The position numbers and the translations under genes were made by a program. Positions 10,025 through 18,972 of a stretch of DNA of 64,000 nucleotides are shown here, in pieces. Positions within the stretch are counted from its first letter, which is position 1. Every line of letters starts with the position of its first letter. Under the pieces are notes generated by a model. The model did not search any database. It had not been told where the DNA came from and worked only from the letters and a program-made list of their open reading frames with translations. The DNA is taken from contig RAYB01000016.1 of the NCBI GenBank assembly GCA_003669055.1, positions 55,843-119,842 on the forward strand, in the 5' to 3' direction. The DNA comes from a bacterium 1XD21-70. GTDB lineage: Bacteria > Bacillota > Clostridia > Lachnospirales > Lachnospiraceae.

Positions 10025-10075
10025 AAAACCGGATAGCAGCCAGGCCGCCAAGAGACGGGGCTGCTATCCGGTTTT
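10025..10075. terminator. Bidirectional Rho-independent terminator between kinase and regulator genes
   Basis: A perfect 17-base arm (10025-10041) pairs with 10059-10075. The stem begins AAAA and ends TTTT, so both convergent genes receive a U-tract. Confidence 0.93.
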
Positions 10076-10093
10076 TCTGTTTTGGGGCTGTGG

Positions 10094-10804
10094 TTAGCGT
10101 TTTACTTCAAACTTATACCCAATTCCCCATACGGTGGCCAGTGCCCAGCTGGCATGATCCTTAATCTTGGCACGCAGCCGCTTGATATGGACATCCACGG
10201 TCCGGGTATCGCCGATGTATTCATAGCCCCAGATATGGTCTAACAGCTGTTCCCTGGTGAATACCTGATTGGGGGAGGAGGCCAGGAAATACAACAACTC
10301 CAGTTCCTTGGGCGGCATCTCGACGGAATGGCCGCGGTAAGTCACAGAATAGTTGGTCAGGTTGACTACCAGGTCCGGGTACTCCACATAATCCCCCTGC
10401 TGTGCGGCAGGGGAGGCAGCAACAGCCGGTACAGCGTGGTAACGCCGCAATACGGCCTTGACCCGGGCGACAAGTTCTTTGGAGTCAAACGGTTTGATCA
10501 TATAGTCGTCGGCACCTAGTTCCAATCCCAGCACCTTGTCGAAAATTTCACCTTTGGCGCTGAGCATGATGATTGGTACCTGGGAGGTGGCGCGCAGTTC
10601 CCGGCAGACCTGATAGCCATCAATACCAGGCAGCATCAGATCCAGCAAAATCAGGTGTGGCTTAAAATCAGCAAATATCCGGAGCGCCGCTTCCCCGTCA
10701 TGGACAATAGCCGTCTCGTAACATTCTTTGATGAGATAGAGCGAAATCAGTTCAGCGATATTCTCGTCATCATCTACAATTAAAATCCGCTGCTTTTCAG
10801 CCAT
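10094..10804 (-). CDS. OmpR/PhoB-family response regulator
   Basis: A 236-residue DNA-binding response regulator. The receiver domain has the acidic pocket D11/D12, phosphoacceptor D55 in LILLDLMLPGIDGYQ, S82 and K104 in DDYMIKPFDSKE. An Ala-rich linker leads to a winged-helix trans_reg_C domain with NQVFTREQLLDHIWGYEYIGDTRTVDVHIKRLR. It is convergent with the histidine kinase gene across a shared terminator, and about 90 bases downstream of mutS2 on the same strand; no clear terminator separates them. Pairing with the neighbouring kinase is inferred from proximity. Confidence 0.94.
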   Translation of the reverse strand: MAEKQRILIVDDDENIAELISLYLIKECYETAIVHDGEAALRIFADFKPHLILLDLMLPGIDGYQVCRELRATSQVPIIMLSAKGEIFDKVLGLELGADDYMIKPFDSKELVARVKAVLRRYHAVPAVAASPAAQQGDYVEYPDLVVNLTNYSVTYRGHSVEMPPKELELLYFLASSPNQVFTREQLLDHIWGYEYIGDTRTVDVHIKRLRAKIKDHASWALATVWGIGYKFEVKR

Positions 10805-10894
10805 GGGTATTGTTGCCCTCCTCTTCTTCCTTAAATTATGAGCATGTTATGGTGTAAGCCAGAATACGAACATGAAACAACGAATTATCAATCA

Positions 10895-13285
10895 TTATTT
10901 AAATATAACAATGGTTACCCCGGCGTCTCCCTCGCCAAATTCCCCCAAGTGGAATTCTTTTATGGTTTTTACCCGTTTTAAATGCTTGTGGATGCCGCTG
11001 CGCAGCGCCCCGGTGCCTTTGCCATGTACAATCCTCACTTGTTGTAAATGGGCGATATAGGCATCATCCAGGTATTTGTCTAATTGAGGTATCGCTTCGT
11101 CCACTGTCATGCCGAGCAGATTGATCTCCGGGGAGACAGAGACGGACTTTGACATCTTGATATTGCTGCTGCCGGAACCCTTGCGGTGTGAACCGGGGGC
11201 ATGGCCGCCGGCAGAGGGCTCCTGGATCAGTTCAAGGTCGCTGATATTTACCTGGGAGCGGAGAATGCCCATCTGGACAAATAAATTGCCCTTAGCATCC
11301 GGCAGGGAACTGATGGTGCCGTTCAGGTTTAGAGAGAGAACCTTCACACCGTCGCCAAGCCGCAGCGTTTTGGGGTTGATTGCCTTGCGGGGGCGGACAT
11401 CCTGTTTGAGGGAAAGGCCGCTCTCTACTTTTTTTAGGTTTTCCCGCAGCTTGGAACGCTCGGCTTCCAGGGCGCGTGTATCCACTCCGGACGATGCAGC
11501 GAGTTTGTTGATATTTTTGATTGTGCGGTCTGCGGTTTCTTTGGCGTCCCGCAGGATCTGATGGGCTTTTTCGTTGGCTGAACGGATCAGCTTTTCCTTC
11601 TGCTCATCAAAACGCTCTTCTTTTTGTTCTAACCGGGCTTTCAGCCGTGCAACTTCATCCTTGTAAGAGCGGATCTCATCCTGCTCCTTCTCTATCGTAA
11701 CCCGGCTTTCTTCCAGGCGGCTGATGATATCCTCAAAGGCCTCGTCATTTGATTCGATCCGGCTTTTTGCATCATGGATAATATAATCAGGCAGTCCAAG
11801 TTTTTGGGAAATTGCAAAGGCATTGCTCTTGCCTGGGATGCCGATCAGCAGGCGGTAGGTAGGGCGGAGGGTCTGTACATTGAATTCACAACAGGCATTC
11901 TCCACACCGGCATTGCTGAGGGCATAGATTTTTAATTCACTGTAGTGGGTGGTAGCCATGGTGCGGCATTTCATGTTGTGCAGGAAATTCAGGATGGCCA
12001 TGGCCAGGGCAGCGCCTTCGGTCGGGTCTGTGCCGGCTCCTAACTCATCGAACAGGCACAAGGAACGGCTGTCCGCCTTGGAAAGGATATCCACGATGTT
12101 CGTCATGTGGGCGGAAAAGGTGCTCAGGCTCTGTTCAATGCTTTGCTCATCCCCGATATCGGCAAACACCTCGTCAAACACGGCCAGCCGGGAACCCTCA
12201 AATGCCGGGATATGGAGCCCGGACTGCCCCATCAAGGTAAACAGCCCCACGGTCTTCAAAGAGACGGTTTTGCCCCCTGTATTGGGGCCGGTGACAATCA
12301 GCAGGTCAAAGGCCTCCCCCAGCCAAACAGTAATAGGGACTACCTTCTGCGGATCCAGAAGAGGATGGCGCCCATCCTTGATGTGGATCTGCCCGTCCTG
12401 GTTGAACTTTGGCTCACTGCATTTATAATGGCGGGACAAGGCGGCTTTAGCGAAAATAAAATCCAAACGTGCCAAAATCTCCAGGTTCAGTGCCAGGCTC
12501 TCTGTATAAGGGGCCAGCTGGTTGCTGAGGCCGGCTAAGACAGCCTCGATCTCTTTGTTTTCCTGGATCTCCAAAGTCCGCAGTTCGTTGTTGAGCTGGA
12601 TGATGGCCATGGGCTCTACAAACAAGGTGGAGCCGGTGGAGGATTGGTCGTGGATCATGCCGGAGACCTGATTTTTGTATTCGGAACGGACGGGCAGGCA
12701 GTAACGCCCATCCCGCATGGTTACCACGGCATCCTGCAGGTAGCTGCGGCTGGAGTTTAAAATACTGTTTAATTGGGTGTGGATCCGCTCATTGATGCTT
12801 TTTATAGACCGGCGGACTTTGTGGAGCCCGGGACTGGCGTCATCACTGATTTCTTCTTCTGAAAGAATACATCGCTTGATCTCGTTGTTTACCGGGGTCA
12901 GCGGCTCTAAGCTGCGAAACATCTCGTCAAGGGAATCGTCCCCGCCATCTTCCGATTCTTCATGGCGGCCATATGCTTTGGCGCGTGCGGCCACCGTCAG
13001 CAGGGAACTGACAGAGAGCAGTTCCGTAATGCTTAACGCACTGCCGACATCCAGGCGCTTGAGGGAATCGCGGATGTCACGGACGCCGGAAAAGGAGAGG
13101 CTCCCTTTCATGCGGATCCGGTTGACAGCATCACTCGTCTCGGACTGTGCCTGTAGGATCTCCCCGTAATCGGAGGAGGGCTGGAGTGCACTGCAAAGCA
13201 TTTTGCCGGGAGGTGAAGCAGCATATTCGGTCAGCTGGTTGATGATTTTGTGATATTCTAAAGTTTTTAATGATTTTTGGTTCAT
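10895..13285 (-). CDS. mutS2: Endonuclease MutS2 (ribosome-collision/recombination factor)
   Basis: The 796-residue product has the full MutS2 layout: N-terminal core with LEYHKIINQLTEYAASPPGK, a lever region, an ABC-type ATPase with Walker A GPNTGGKT and signature/Walker B LCLFDELGAGTDPTEGAAL, a long coiled coil, a basic linker with a KOW-like stretch, and a C-terminal Smr domain with the VRIVHGKGTGALRSGI motif. In Bacillus MutS2 limits recombination and acts in ribosome rescue by splitting collided ribosomes. ATG start at 13285. The C-terminal Smr nuclease motif is intact. Confidence 0.96.
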   Translation of the reverse strand: MNQKSLKTLEYHKIINQLTEYAASPPGKMLCSALQPSSDYGEILQAQSETSDAVNRIRMKGSLSFSGVRDIRDSLKRLDVGSALSITELLSVSSLLTVAARAKAYGRHEESEDGGDDSLDEMFRSLEPLTPVNNEIKRCILSEEEISDDASPGLHKVRRSIKSINERIHTQLNSILNSSRSYLQDAVVTMRDGRYCLPVRSEYKNQVSGMIHDQSSTGSTLFVEPMAIIQLNNELRTLEIQENKEIEAVLAGLSNQLAPYTESLALNLEILARLDFIFAKAALSRHYKCSEPKFNQDGQIHIKDGRHPLLDPQKVVPITVWLGEAFDLLIVTGPNTGGKTVSLKTVGLFTLMGQSGLHIPAFEGSRLAVFDEVFADIGDEQSIEQSLSTFSAHMTNIVDILSKADSRSLCLFDELGAGTDPTEGAALAMAILNFLHNMKCRTMATTHYSELKIYALSNAGVENACCEFNVQTLRPTYRLLIGIPGKSNAFAISQKLGLPDYIIHDAKSRIESNDEAFEDIISRLEESRVTIEKEQDEIRSYKDEVARLKARLEQKEERFDEQKEKLIRSANEKAHQILRDAKETADRTIKNINKLAASSGVDTRALEAERSKLRENLKKVESGLSLKQDVRPRKAINPKTLRLGDGVKVLSLNLNGTISSLPDAKGNLFVQMGILRSQVNISDLELIQEPSAGGHAPGSHRKGSGSSNIKMSKSVSVSPEINLLGMTVDEAIPQLDKYLDDAYIAHLQQVRIVHGKGTGALRSGIHKHLKRVKTIKEFHLGEFGEGDAGVTIVIFK

Positions 13286-13432
13286 GGATTTTCCTCATGG
13301 ATCATTGATATATCGTCAGTTGCAAACCATTATTCTTGCAGCCGAAGTGGGATTTAAGCCTGCATATTGTCAAGTATATCACATTTTGGCACTGTGTGAA
13401 ACCCCTGGGTTCTAGGCGCGGCGAAGTTTTTC

Positions 13433-13461
13433 TTGCACATTTGCCGGAAGAACCTTATAAT
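13433..13461 (+). promoter_or_regulatory. Sigma-A promoter for the HtrA-like gene
   Basis: TTGCAC at 13433-13438, 17 bases, TATAAT at 13456-13461, about 90 bases before the start codon of the HtrA-like gene. Confidence 0.75.
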
Positions 13462-13552
13462 AAGGGTAAGTCTTTTGGGGGGATAGGGGGATGCTTAATG
13501 TTACGGATATGTTTTTTGCTAGGCAGGAACGGTACATAAGGAGGAGGTTGGG

Positions 13553-14884
13553 ATGCCTGGAGTACAAGACCCAAAAAAGGAGCCGGGGAAAAGACGGTTT
13601 ATCACGGAGAAGATCGTAAGACGGCCGCTGACAAGAGGAGAGTTGTTTCGGCGGGGACTGTTTTTGCTATTGGCGGCGGCTTTATTTGGCGGTGTGGCGG
13701 GGGTGAGTTTTGCAGTTTCACAGCCGCTGGTGGCAAGGCATATGAAGCAACAGGAGACAGAGCCGCCAAAGATTTCCATTCCGAAGGATGAACCGTTAGA
13801 GGCAGCGGCGGAGAAGGAGCCTGTGGCAGAAACGGAGGCTGAGGCAGAGACTCCACCGGCACCCGAAGGGGAACCTGTGGAGAAGGTGGTTCGGAATGCC
13901 ATGGAGAATTACCGTTACACGGTAGGGGATCTGAATGAATTGCTTTTCAGCCTGCGATCCCAGGTGCAGGCAGTGTCAAAAGGGGTGGTGACCCTGCACT
14001 CCGTCCAGCAGGATGTGGACTGGTTTGACAATCCGGTAGAGACGACGGGGTTATATGCAGGGGTAGTGATTGCCTCTACGGAACAGGAATTCCTGATCTT
14101 GACGCCGGAGGCAGCGGTGGAGCATGCGGATTCCATTAAGGTGATGTTTGCAGACGGTGTGGAAGTCAATGGCCGGATCAAGCAGCAGGACACCATATCC
14201 GGCATGGCGGTCGTCAGCGTAGATGTCAGTGAGATGGGGGAAGGCACGCTGAAGGAGGCAAAACCGTTGGTACTGGGGAATTCCTACCTGGTTCGGGAAG
14301 GTGACCTGGTTGTGGCGGTGGGCAGCCCGGCCGGGATGGCTCGTTCCATAGATTATGGCTTTGTCTCCTATATCGGAAAGAATGTGCAGATGGTTGACCA
14401 GGTTACGCGGGTATTTTACTCCCGGATCAGTGCGGATGCCGGGCGGGGGACATTCTTGGTGAACACTTCCGGGGAACTGATTGGGTGGGTGATGCCCCCC
14501 AAACCGGATGAGGAAGACGGCAATATGGCAAAAGCGATGGGGATTTCTGATTATAAAGGGATTTTAGAGAACCTGACGAACGGCCTGGCAGCACCCTGTT
14601 TTGGCATTGAAGGGCAGGAGGTATCAGAAACTATGGCATCACAAGGCCTTCCCAACGGCATCTATGTACTCAATTCCGTGACGGAGCGTCCGGCTTATGA
14701 TGCCGGGATCCAAAACGGGGATATCATTACCCACATTGACGGCAGGGAGATCACAACGATGAAGGATTTCCAGAACACGGTCGATAATCTGGAGTGTGGC
14801 AGGTTAGTCAATGTGATTGTCCAGCGGAATGGAAGAGACCAGTATGCCAAGCTGGAGTTCCAGGTGACAGTGGGGGCGAGATAA
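13553..14884 (+). CDS. Membrane-anchored HtrA/DegP-like protein lacking the catalytic triad, with PDZ domain
   Basis: A 443-residue protein with a basic cytoplasmic N-terminus, one transmembrane segment (about 37-58), an acidic Pro/Glu-rich linker, a trypsin-like beta-barrel region (about 125-335) and a C-terminal PDZ domain (VTERPAYDAGIQNGDIITHIDG). The fold matches S1C proteases, but where HtrA has ILTNxHV this protein has ILTPEAAV, where the Asp motif is DLAVL it has GMAVV, and the GNSGGPL serine loop is replaced by AGRGTFLVN. All three catalytic residues therefore seem absent. The frame is intact, so it is probably a pseudoprotease acting as a scaffold or peptide sensor. ATG at 13553 follows AAGGAGG. 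Confidence 0.8.
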   Translation: MPGVQDPKKEPGKRRFITEKIVRRPLTRGELFRRGLFLLLAAALFGGVAGVSFAVSQPLVARHMKQQETEPPKISIPKDEPLEAAAEKEPVAETEAEAETPPAPEGEPVEKVVRNAMENYRYTVGDLNELLFSLRSQVQAVSKGVVTLHSVQQDVDWFDNPVETTGLYAGVVIASTEQEFLILTPEAAVEHADSIKVMFADGVEVNGRIKQQDTISGMAVVSVDVSEMGEGTLKEAKPLVLGNSYLVREGDLVVAVGSPAGMARSIDYGFVSYIGKNVQMVDQVTRVFYSRISADAGRGTFLVNTSGELIGWVMPPKPDEEDGNMAKAMGISDYKGILENLTNGLAAPCFGIEGQEVSETMASQGLPNGIYVLNSVTERPAYDAGIQNGDIITHIDGREITTMKDFQNTVDNLECGRLVNVIVQRNGRDQYAKLEFQVTVGAR

Positions 14885-14952
14885 AACATGAAGTAACAGT
14901 TTGGGCTTTTTGGCTGTTACCACCAAAACATAACAGGAAAAGGGAAATTAGC

Positions 14953-15900
14953 ATGAAATATATTGACAGCTTGAAGGAAGGGATGCGGGTTTCGGAGGTA
15001 TACCTGTGCAAAAGCAAACAGATTGCGCTCACAAAAACAGGGAAAGAATACGGGCGCCTGATGCTGCAGGATAAAACCGGGATGGTGGATGCAAAGATCT
15101 GGAACCTGAATTCCCCGGGAGTGAGGTCGTTTGAGGCAATGGACTATGTGCGGGTTGACGGGGATGTGAGTGTTTTCATGGGCGCCAACCAGCTGAATGT
15201 GGAACGGATCCGCAAGGCAGACGAGGGGGAATATGTGCCGGAAAATTATCTGCCGGTATCTTCAAAAAATATTGAGGAGATGTACAAAAGCTTGCTGGCG
15301 GTTATCGCGAGCATTAAGAATCCTTATCTGAAAAAGCTGCTGGAAAGCTATTTTGTTGAGGATCCAGCCTTAGCCAAGGCATTCCGCTTCCATAGTGCGG
15401 CGAAGAGCGTGCACCATGGCTTTGTGGGAGGGCTTTTGGAGCATACGCTGAGCGTGGCAAAGATGTGTGGGTATTTTGCGGAAGCCTATCCTGTCCTGAA
15501 CCGGGATCTGCTGCTGACAGCCGCCATTTTCCATGACATTGGCAAGATACAGGAATTATCTGCATTCCCGGAGAATGACTATACGGATGACGGCCAGCTT
15601 TTGGGCCATATTGTGATCGGCACAGAGATGATCAGCGACAGGATCCGCACCATACCGGGTTTCCCCGGGCGGTTGGCGGCAGAACTCAAGCATTGTATTC
15701 TGGCGCACCATGGGGAGTTGGAGTATGGCTCACCCAAAAAACCGGCCATTTTGGAAGCTTTGGCGCTGAATTTTGCCGATAATACAGATGCCAAGATGGA
15801 AACGATGATAGAGGCCTTGCAGGGGGCGGGCAGCAATACCGGCTGGTTAGGTTATAACCGGCTGCTGGAGACCAATATCCGTAAGACAACAGAGGAGTGA
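14953..15900 (+). CDS. yhaM: YhaM-like 3'-5' exoribonuclease (OB fold plus HD domain)
   Basis: The 315-residue product combines an N-terminal OB-fold nucleic-acid-binding domain (about 10-100) with an HD phosphohydrolase domain (about 155-300) showing H...HD...D residues: the HHGFVGGLLEHTLSV and AIFHDIGKIQEL segments and CILAHHGELEYGSPK. This is the layout of Bacillus YhaM, a 3'-5' exonuclease. I place the start at ATG 14953, which gives MKYIDSLKEGMRVSEVYL; the frame is open further upstream but overlaps the preceding gene. A terminator follows directly. Confidence 0.9.
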   Translation: MKYIDSLKEGMRVSEVYLCKSKQIALTKTGKEYGRLMLQDKTGMVDAKIWNLNSPGVRSFEAMDYVRVDGDVSVFMGANQLNVERIRKADEGEYVPENYLPVSSKNIEEMYKSLLAVIASIKNPYLKKLLESYFVEDPALAKAFRFHSAAKSVHHGFVGGLLEHTLSVAKMCGYFAEAYPVLNRDLLLTAAIFHDIGKIQELSAFPENDYTDDGQLLGHIVIGTEMISDRIRTIPGFPGRLAAELKHCILAHHGELEYGSPKKPAILEALALNFADNTDAKMETMIEALQGAGSNTGWLGYNRLLETNIRKTTEE

Positions 15901-15941
15901 GGCAAAGGCTATCTGAACCGGAAGCCTTCCCCAAAGAGAAA

Positions 15942-15972
15942 GAACTGCCGCAGTTTTGCGGCAGCTCTTTTT
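15942..15972 (+). terminator. Rho-independent terminator after yhaM
   Basis: An 11-base arm at 15942-15952 pairs with 15957-15967 around GTTT, followed by five T residues. Confidence 0.92.
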
Positions 15973-15983
15973 AGGAGGTACCC

Positions 15984-16196
15984 ATGTTAAGTATGGTGCA
16001 TATCTATGTAAAGCGTTCCCGGAAGGAACGACTATTTGTTAGGCGAACCCGGCAACGGTCGCGCGCTTTGTTGCCGCCGGGCTCTATATGTAATGTAAGG
16101 AATAACGAACCTCATGTTCATTATTATGATGCATTCCTTAAGCTGTTTTTTTCTGTCTTGCATCATGGTTATAGGATACTAGAAAAATGTGTCTAA
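15984..16196 (+). CDS. Doubtful 70-residue ORF
   Basis: A possible small gene with AGGAGGTACCC before its ATG. The product is basic (RSRKERLFVRRTRQRSR) and resembles nothing I recognise. It overlaps an inverted repeat at 16097-16139, so the region may instead be a structured RNA or simple spacer. I list it only because the ribosome site is good. Confidence 0.2.
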   Translation: MLSMVHIYVKRSRKERLFVRRTRQRSRALLPPGSICNVRNNEPHVHYYDAFLKLFFSVLHHGYRILEKCV

Positions 16197-16273
16197 AGTT
16201 TGTGCGTTTTCTAAAAGAAATCGAAATTAAACGAAGAAAATCTAACATTTTTTGGAAGAAAATGTCAGATTTT
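16097..16273. other. Intergenic region with two inverted repeats upstream of the rlmD-type gene
   Basis: The 440-base gap between yhaM and the rlmD-type gene holds two dyads. In the first, AAGGAAT (16097-16103) pairs with ATTCCTT (16133-16139) around an inner imperfect dyad AATAACGAAC/GTTCATTATT (16101-16125). In the second, a 15-base arm at 16237-16251 pairs with 16259-16273 with one mismatch. Neither has a proper T-tail. They could be operators, an RNA element or repeats. Confidence 0.4.
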
Positions 16274-16341
16274 CCCAGAGGCCGGGATATTATGGGAGGC
16301 AAAAAGGTGTTTGCCAATAGGAGGCAGGGAGGAATACGGAT

Positions 16342-18045
16342 ATGAGGCGGGAGAAAAATGAATTATTTCAGGTGAGGATTGCCGACATGAGCGACACGGG
16401 GGAAGGGATCGGCAAGACGGACGGCTTTACCTGGTTTATTAAGGATGCAGTAATAGGTGATTTGGTGGAAGCGAAGGCCATGAAAGTGAAGAAGGCGTAT
16501 GGCTTTGCGCGGCTGATGCAGGTGCTGGAGCCGTCGCCCCACCGCGTTATCCCGCCCTGTCCGGTGGCACGCAGCTGCGGAGGCTGCCAATTGCAGGCGA
16601 TGGACTATGGGGAGCAGCTGCGGTTTAAGGAAAACAAAGTGAAGAATAACCTGTGCAGGATCGGTGGGATTGACTGTGAGGGGCTGTTTGAGCCGATAAT
16701 CGCCATGGAGGATCCTTGGCGTTACCGTAACAAGGCACAATTCCCTTTTGGGAGAAGTAAGGAGGGAAAGGTGATCACGGGGTTCTATGCAGGGAGAACC
16801 CATAAGATTATCGAGTGCGAGGACTGCCTTTTGGGGGTGCCGCAGAACGCAGGGATCCTGGCCTGTATCCGTAACCATATGGAGGAATATGGGATTGCCC
16901 CCTATGACGAAGAGACGCATAGCGGCTTGGTGCGCCATGTGCTCATCCGGAAAGGTTTTAAGACGGGGGAGATCCTGGTTTGCCTGGTGATAAACGGGAA
17001 TGTGGAGGAGTTAAAGGCAGCGGATGTGCTGACCCGGCAATTGCTGGGGCTTCCTGCGGGAGAAGGCAGCTCCAAGGTTGCAACGGTTGTGTGCAGCATC
17101 AATAAAGACAGGACAAATGTGATTTTGGGGACAGAGTTTGTGAACCTTTATGGGCAGGGAAGCATCATGGACTATATCGGCAATATTGCTTACCGGATTT
17201 CTCCCCAATCATTTTACCAGGTGAATCCGCTTCAGACGGAACATCTCTATAAGACCGTTTTGGAATATGCGGAACTGACAGGTGAAGAGACCGTGTGGGA
17301 TCTCTATTGCGGGATAGGGACGATTTCCCTGTTTTTGGCGCAGCGGGCAGGGAAGGTCTGCGGGGTGGAGATTGTGCCGCAGGCAATCAGGGATGCACGT
17401 GCGAATGCCAAATGGAATGGGATCAGCAATGTGGACTTTTTTGTGGGCGAAGCGGAAAAGGTGCTGCCGGAGCAGTATGAGAAAAATCATGTCCGTGCGG
17501 ATGTGATTGTGGTCGATCCGCCGCGGAAGGGCTGCGATGAGAAGTGCCTGGATACCATTGCCAAGATGGCACCGGAACGGGTGGTGTATGTGAGCTGCGA
17601 TTCGGCTACGCTGGCGAGGGATGTTAAGTTTTTGTGCGGTAGGGGGTATGAGGTGAGGCGGGTGAGGTGCTGTGATATGTTTCCGCAGACGGGGCATGTG
17701 GAAACCATTGTACTCTTGTCCCACAAATCACCAGATAGCCATATCAACGTGAAAATTGAATTTGGGGAGGGTGAGGGCAAAGTGCCTTTAGATGCAATAG
17801 CAGAACGGGCAAAGAAATATCAGCCAAAACCGAAAATAACATATAAAATGATACAGGAGTATGTGGAGAAGAAATATGGATTTAAGGTACATACCGCTTA
17901 TATCGCAGAGGTAAAGAGATCATTAGGTCTGACAATGTATGACGCGCCAAATGTAGTAGCCGAAGAATTAAAACAGAGGAAACATCCGCCGAAAGAAAAA
18001 GTTGAGGCGATAAAAGATGCACTTAAATATTTTGAGATAATCTAA
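16342..18045 (+). CDS. rlmD: 23S rRNA (uracil-5)-methyltransferase, RlmD/RumA type, with AT-rich C-terminal extension
   Basis: A 567-residue SAM-dependent tRNA/rRNA uracil-5-methyltransferase. It has a TRAM domain (about 1-60), iron-sulfur cysteines in CPVARSCGGCQLQ with a fourth Cys in IIECEDC, the SAM-binding WDLYCGIGTISLFLAQRAGKVCGVE, the VVDPPRKGCDEKCL motif and the nucleophile loop VYVSCDSATLARD. The usual family end HVETIVLL falls near residue 457. After it comes a roughly 105-residue tail (VKIEFGEGEGKVPLDAI..., TYKMIQEYVEKKYGFKVHTAYIAEVKRSLGL in part) that is AT-richer and matches the codon use of the following island. Similar tails occur on homologues in related clostridia. The target base is inferred. 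Confidence 0.9.
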   Translation: MRREKNELFQVRIADMSDTGEGIGKTDGFTWFIKDAVIGDLVEAKAMKVKKAYGFARLMQVLEPSPHRVIPPCPVARSCGGCQLQAMDYGEQLRFKENKVKNNLCRIGGIDCEGLFEPIIAMEDPWRYRNKAQFPFGRSKEGKVITGFYAGRTHKIIECEDCLLGVPQNAGILACIRNHMEEYGIAPYDEETHSGLVRHVLIRKGFKTGEILVCLVINGNVEELKAADVLTRQLLGLPAGEGSSKVATVVCSINKDRTNVILGTEFVNLYGQGSIMDYIGNIAYRISPQSFYQVNPLQTEHLYKTVLEYAELTGEETVWDLYCGIGTISLFLAQRAGKVCGVEIVPQAIRDARANAKWNGISNVDFFVGEAEKVLPEQYEKNHVRADVIVVDPPRKGCDEKCLDTIAKMAPERVVYVSCDSATLARDVKFLCGRGYEVRRVRCCDMFPQTGHVETIVLLSHKSPDSHINVKIEFGEGEGKVPLDAIAERAKKYQPKPKITYKMIQEYVEKKYGFKVHTAYIAEVKRSLGLTMYDAPNVVAEELKQRKHPPKEKVEAIKDALKYFEII

Positions 18046-18227
18046 TGGATGAAAAGATTTATCAGATTACAGAACAGATAGTCCAATTACATCGGAAAGC
18101 CTATGAGGTTTATTTGCCATTGGTTGAAGATGTGTGCAGCTGAATTGTGTCAGAAGATGAATTGTCACATTTGCTTGATTATGTACTGGATTTTGCTTTT
18201 GATGAGAAAGAGGATAAGATGTTTTAA
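18045..18227 (+). pseudogene. Remnant of a small accessory gene with in-frame TGA
   Basis: A frame beginning at ATG 18045, overlapping the rlmD stop codon in TAATG, reads MDEKIYQITEQIVQLHRKAYE... to a TGA at 18141-18143. It then continues in the same frame with SEDELSHLLDYVLDFAFDEKED to TAA at 18225-18227. The two halves look like one protein of a small family often found on clostridial mobile elements, interrupted by a nonsense mutation. No function is known to me. Confidence 0.5.
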
Positions 18228-18257
18228 GAGGATTATGATGAGATTACAGGAGGAGCA

Positions 18258-18830
18258 ATGGGAAAAATAATTAAGGATACAATTCATGCAAATGGGATAG
18301 ATATTGGTATTTATACACAGGATTTTGAAAATGAATTTATTTCATTGACGGATATTGCCCGGTATAAGAGCGATGATCCAACGGCGGTTATTCAGAACTG
18401 GATGAGAAATCGGGATGTTATAGAATTTCTGGGATTATGGGAAAGGTTACATAATCCAGATTTTAAACCCCTCGAATTCGAGGGGTTTAAAAAGCAGGCT
18501 GGAGCAAATGCTTTTACAATGTCACCTAAAAAATGGATAGAAGCGACAAATGCTATTGGTATAGTTTCAAAAGCGGGACGTTATGGCGGAACATATGCTC
18601 ATAGTGATATTGCTATGTCCTTTGCAACTTGGATTTCTCCTGAGTTTCAGTTATATATTATGAAAGACTATAGGCGTTTAAAGACAGATGAGAACAGTCG
18701 GTTATCTTTGAATTGGAACTTAAATAGAGAGATTTCTAAGTTGAATTATAGGATACATACAGATGCAATTAAAGAAAATTTGATTCTACCAGAATTAACG
18801 CCTGCACAGGTGGCAATTAACAGTAAGTAA
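18258..18830 (+). CDS. KilA-N domain protein, C-terminally truncated
   Basis: A 190-residue protein with a KilA-N DNA-binding domain typical of phages and mobile elements: FISLTDIARYKSDDPTAVIQNWMRNRDVIEFLGLWE, then KKWIEATNAIGIVSKAGRYGGTYAHSDIAMSFATWISPEFQLYIMKDYRR (given in part here). Homologues usually continue after PAQVA with a further 80 or so residues. Here the frame runs out at PAQVAINSK. The missing continuation (QVAYTYANEADMLNV...) is found about 1.15 kb downstream, so the gene has been split. GGAGGAGC precedes the ATG. The shortened product may be non-functional. Confidence 0.8.
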   Translation: MGKIIKDTIHANGIDIGIYTQDFENEFISLTDIARYKSDDPTAVIQNWMRNRDVIEFLGLWERLHNPDFKPLEFEGFKKQAGANAFTMSPKKWIEATNAIGIVSKAGRYGGTYAHSDIAMSFATWISPEFQLYIMKDYRRLKTDENSRLSLNWNLNREISKLNYRIHTDAIKENLILPELTPAQVAINSK

Positions 18831-18887
18831 TACACTGGTAGCTGAGTAAATAGTAGTTTGATTATTTACGGATATGAATAAAGAAAA

Positions 18888-18929
18888 GTTCTCTGTTACT
18901 TTATAGAAAAAGTAGCAGGGGACTTTTTT
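18888..18929 (+). terminator. Rho-independent terminator after the KilA-N fragment
   Basis: A 14-base arm (18888-18901) pairs, including G-U wobbles, with 18910-18923 and is followed by six T residues. Confidence 0.8.
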
Positions 18930-18972
18930 GCGTGAACCGGCGATACCGACACAAACATGTGCGGGTTATAGA

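Noticed and set aside
15984..16196. 70-residue ORF as a confident gene
   Set aside because: It has a good ribosome site but overlaps an inverted repeat and matches nothing; kept only as a low-confidence entry.
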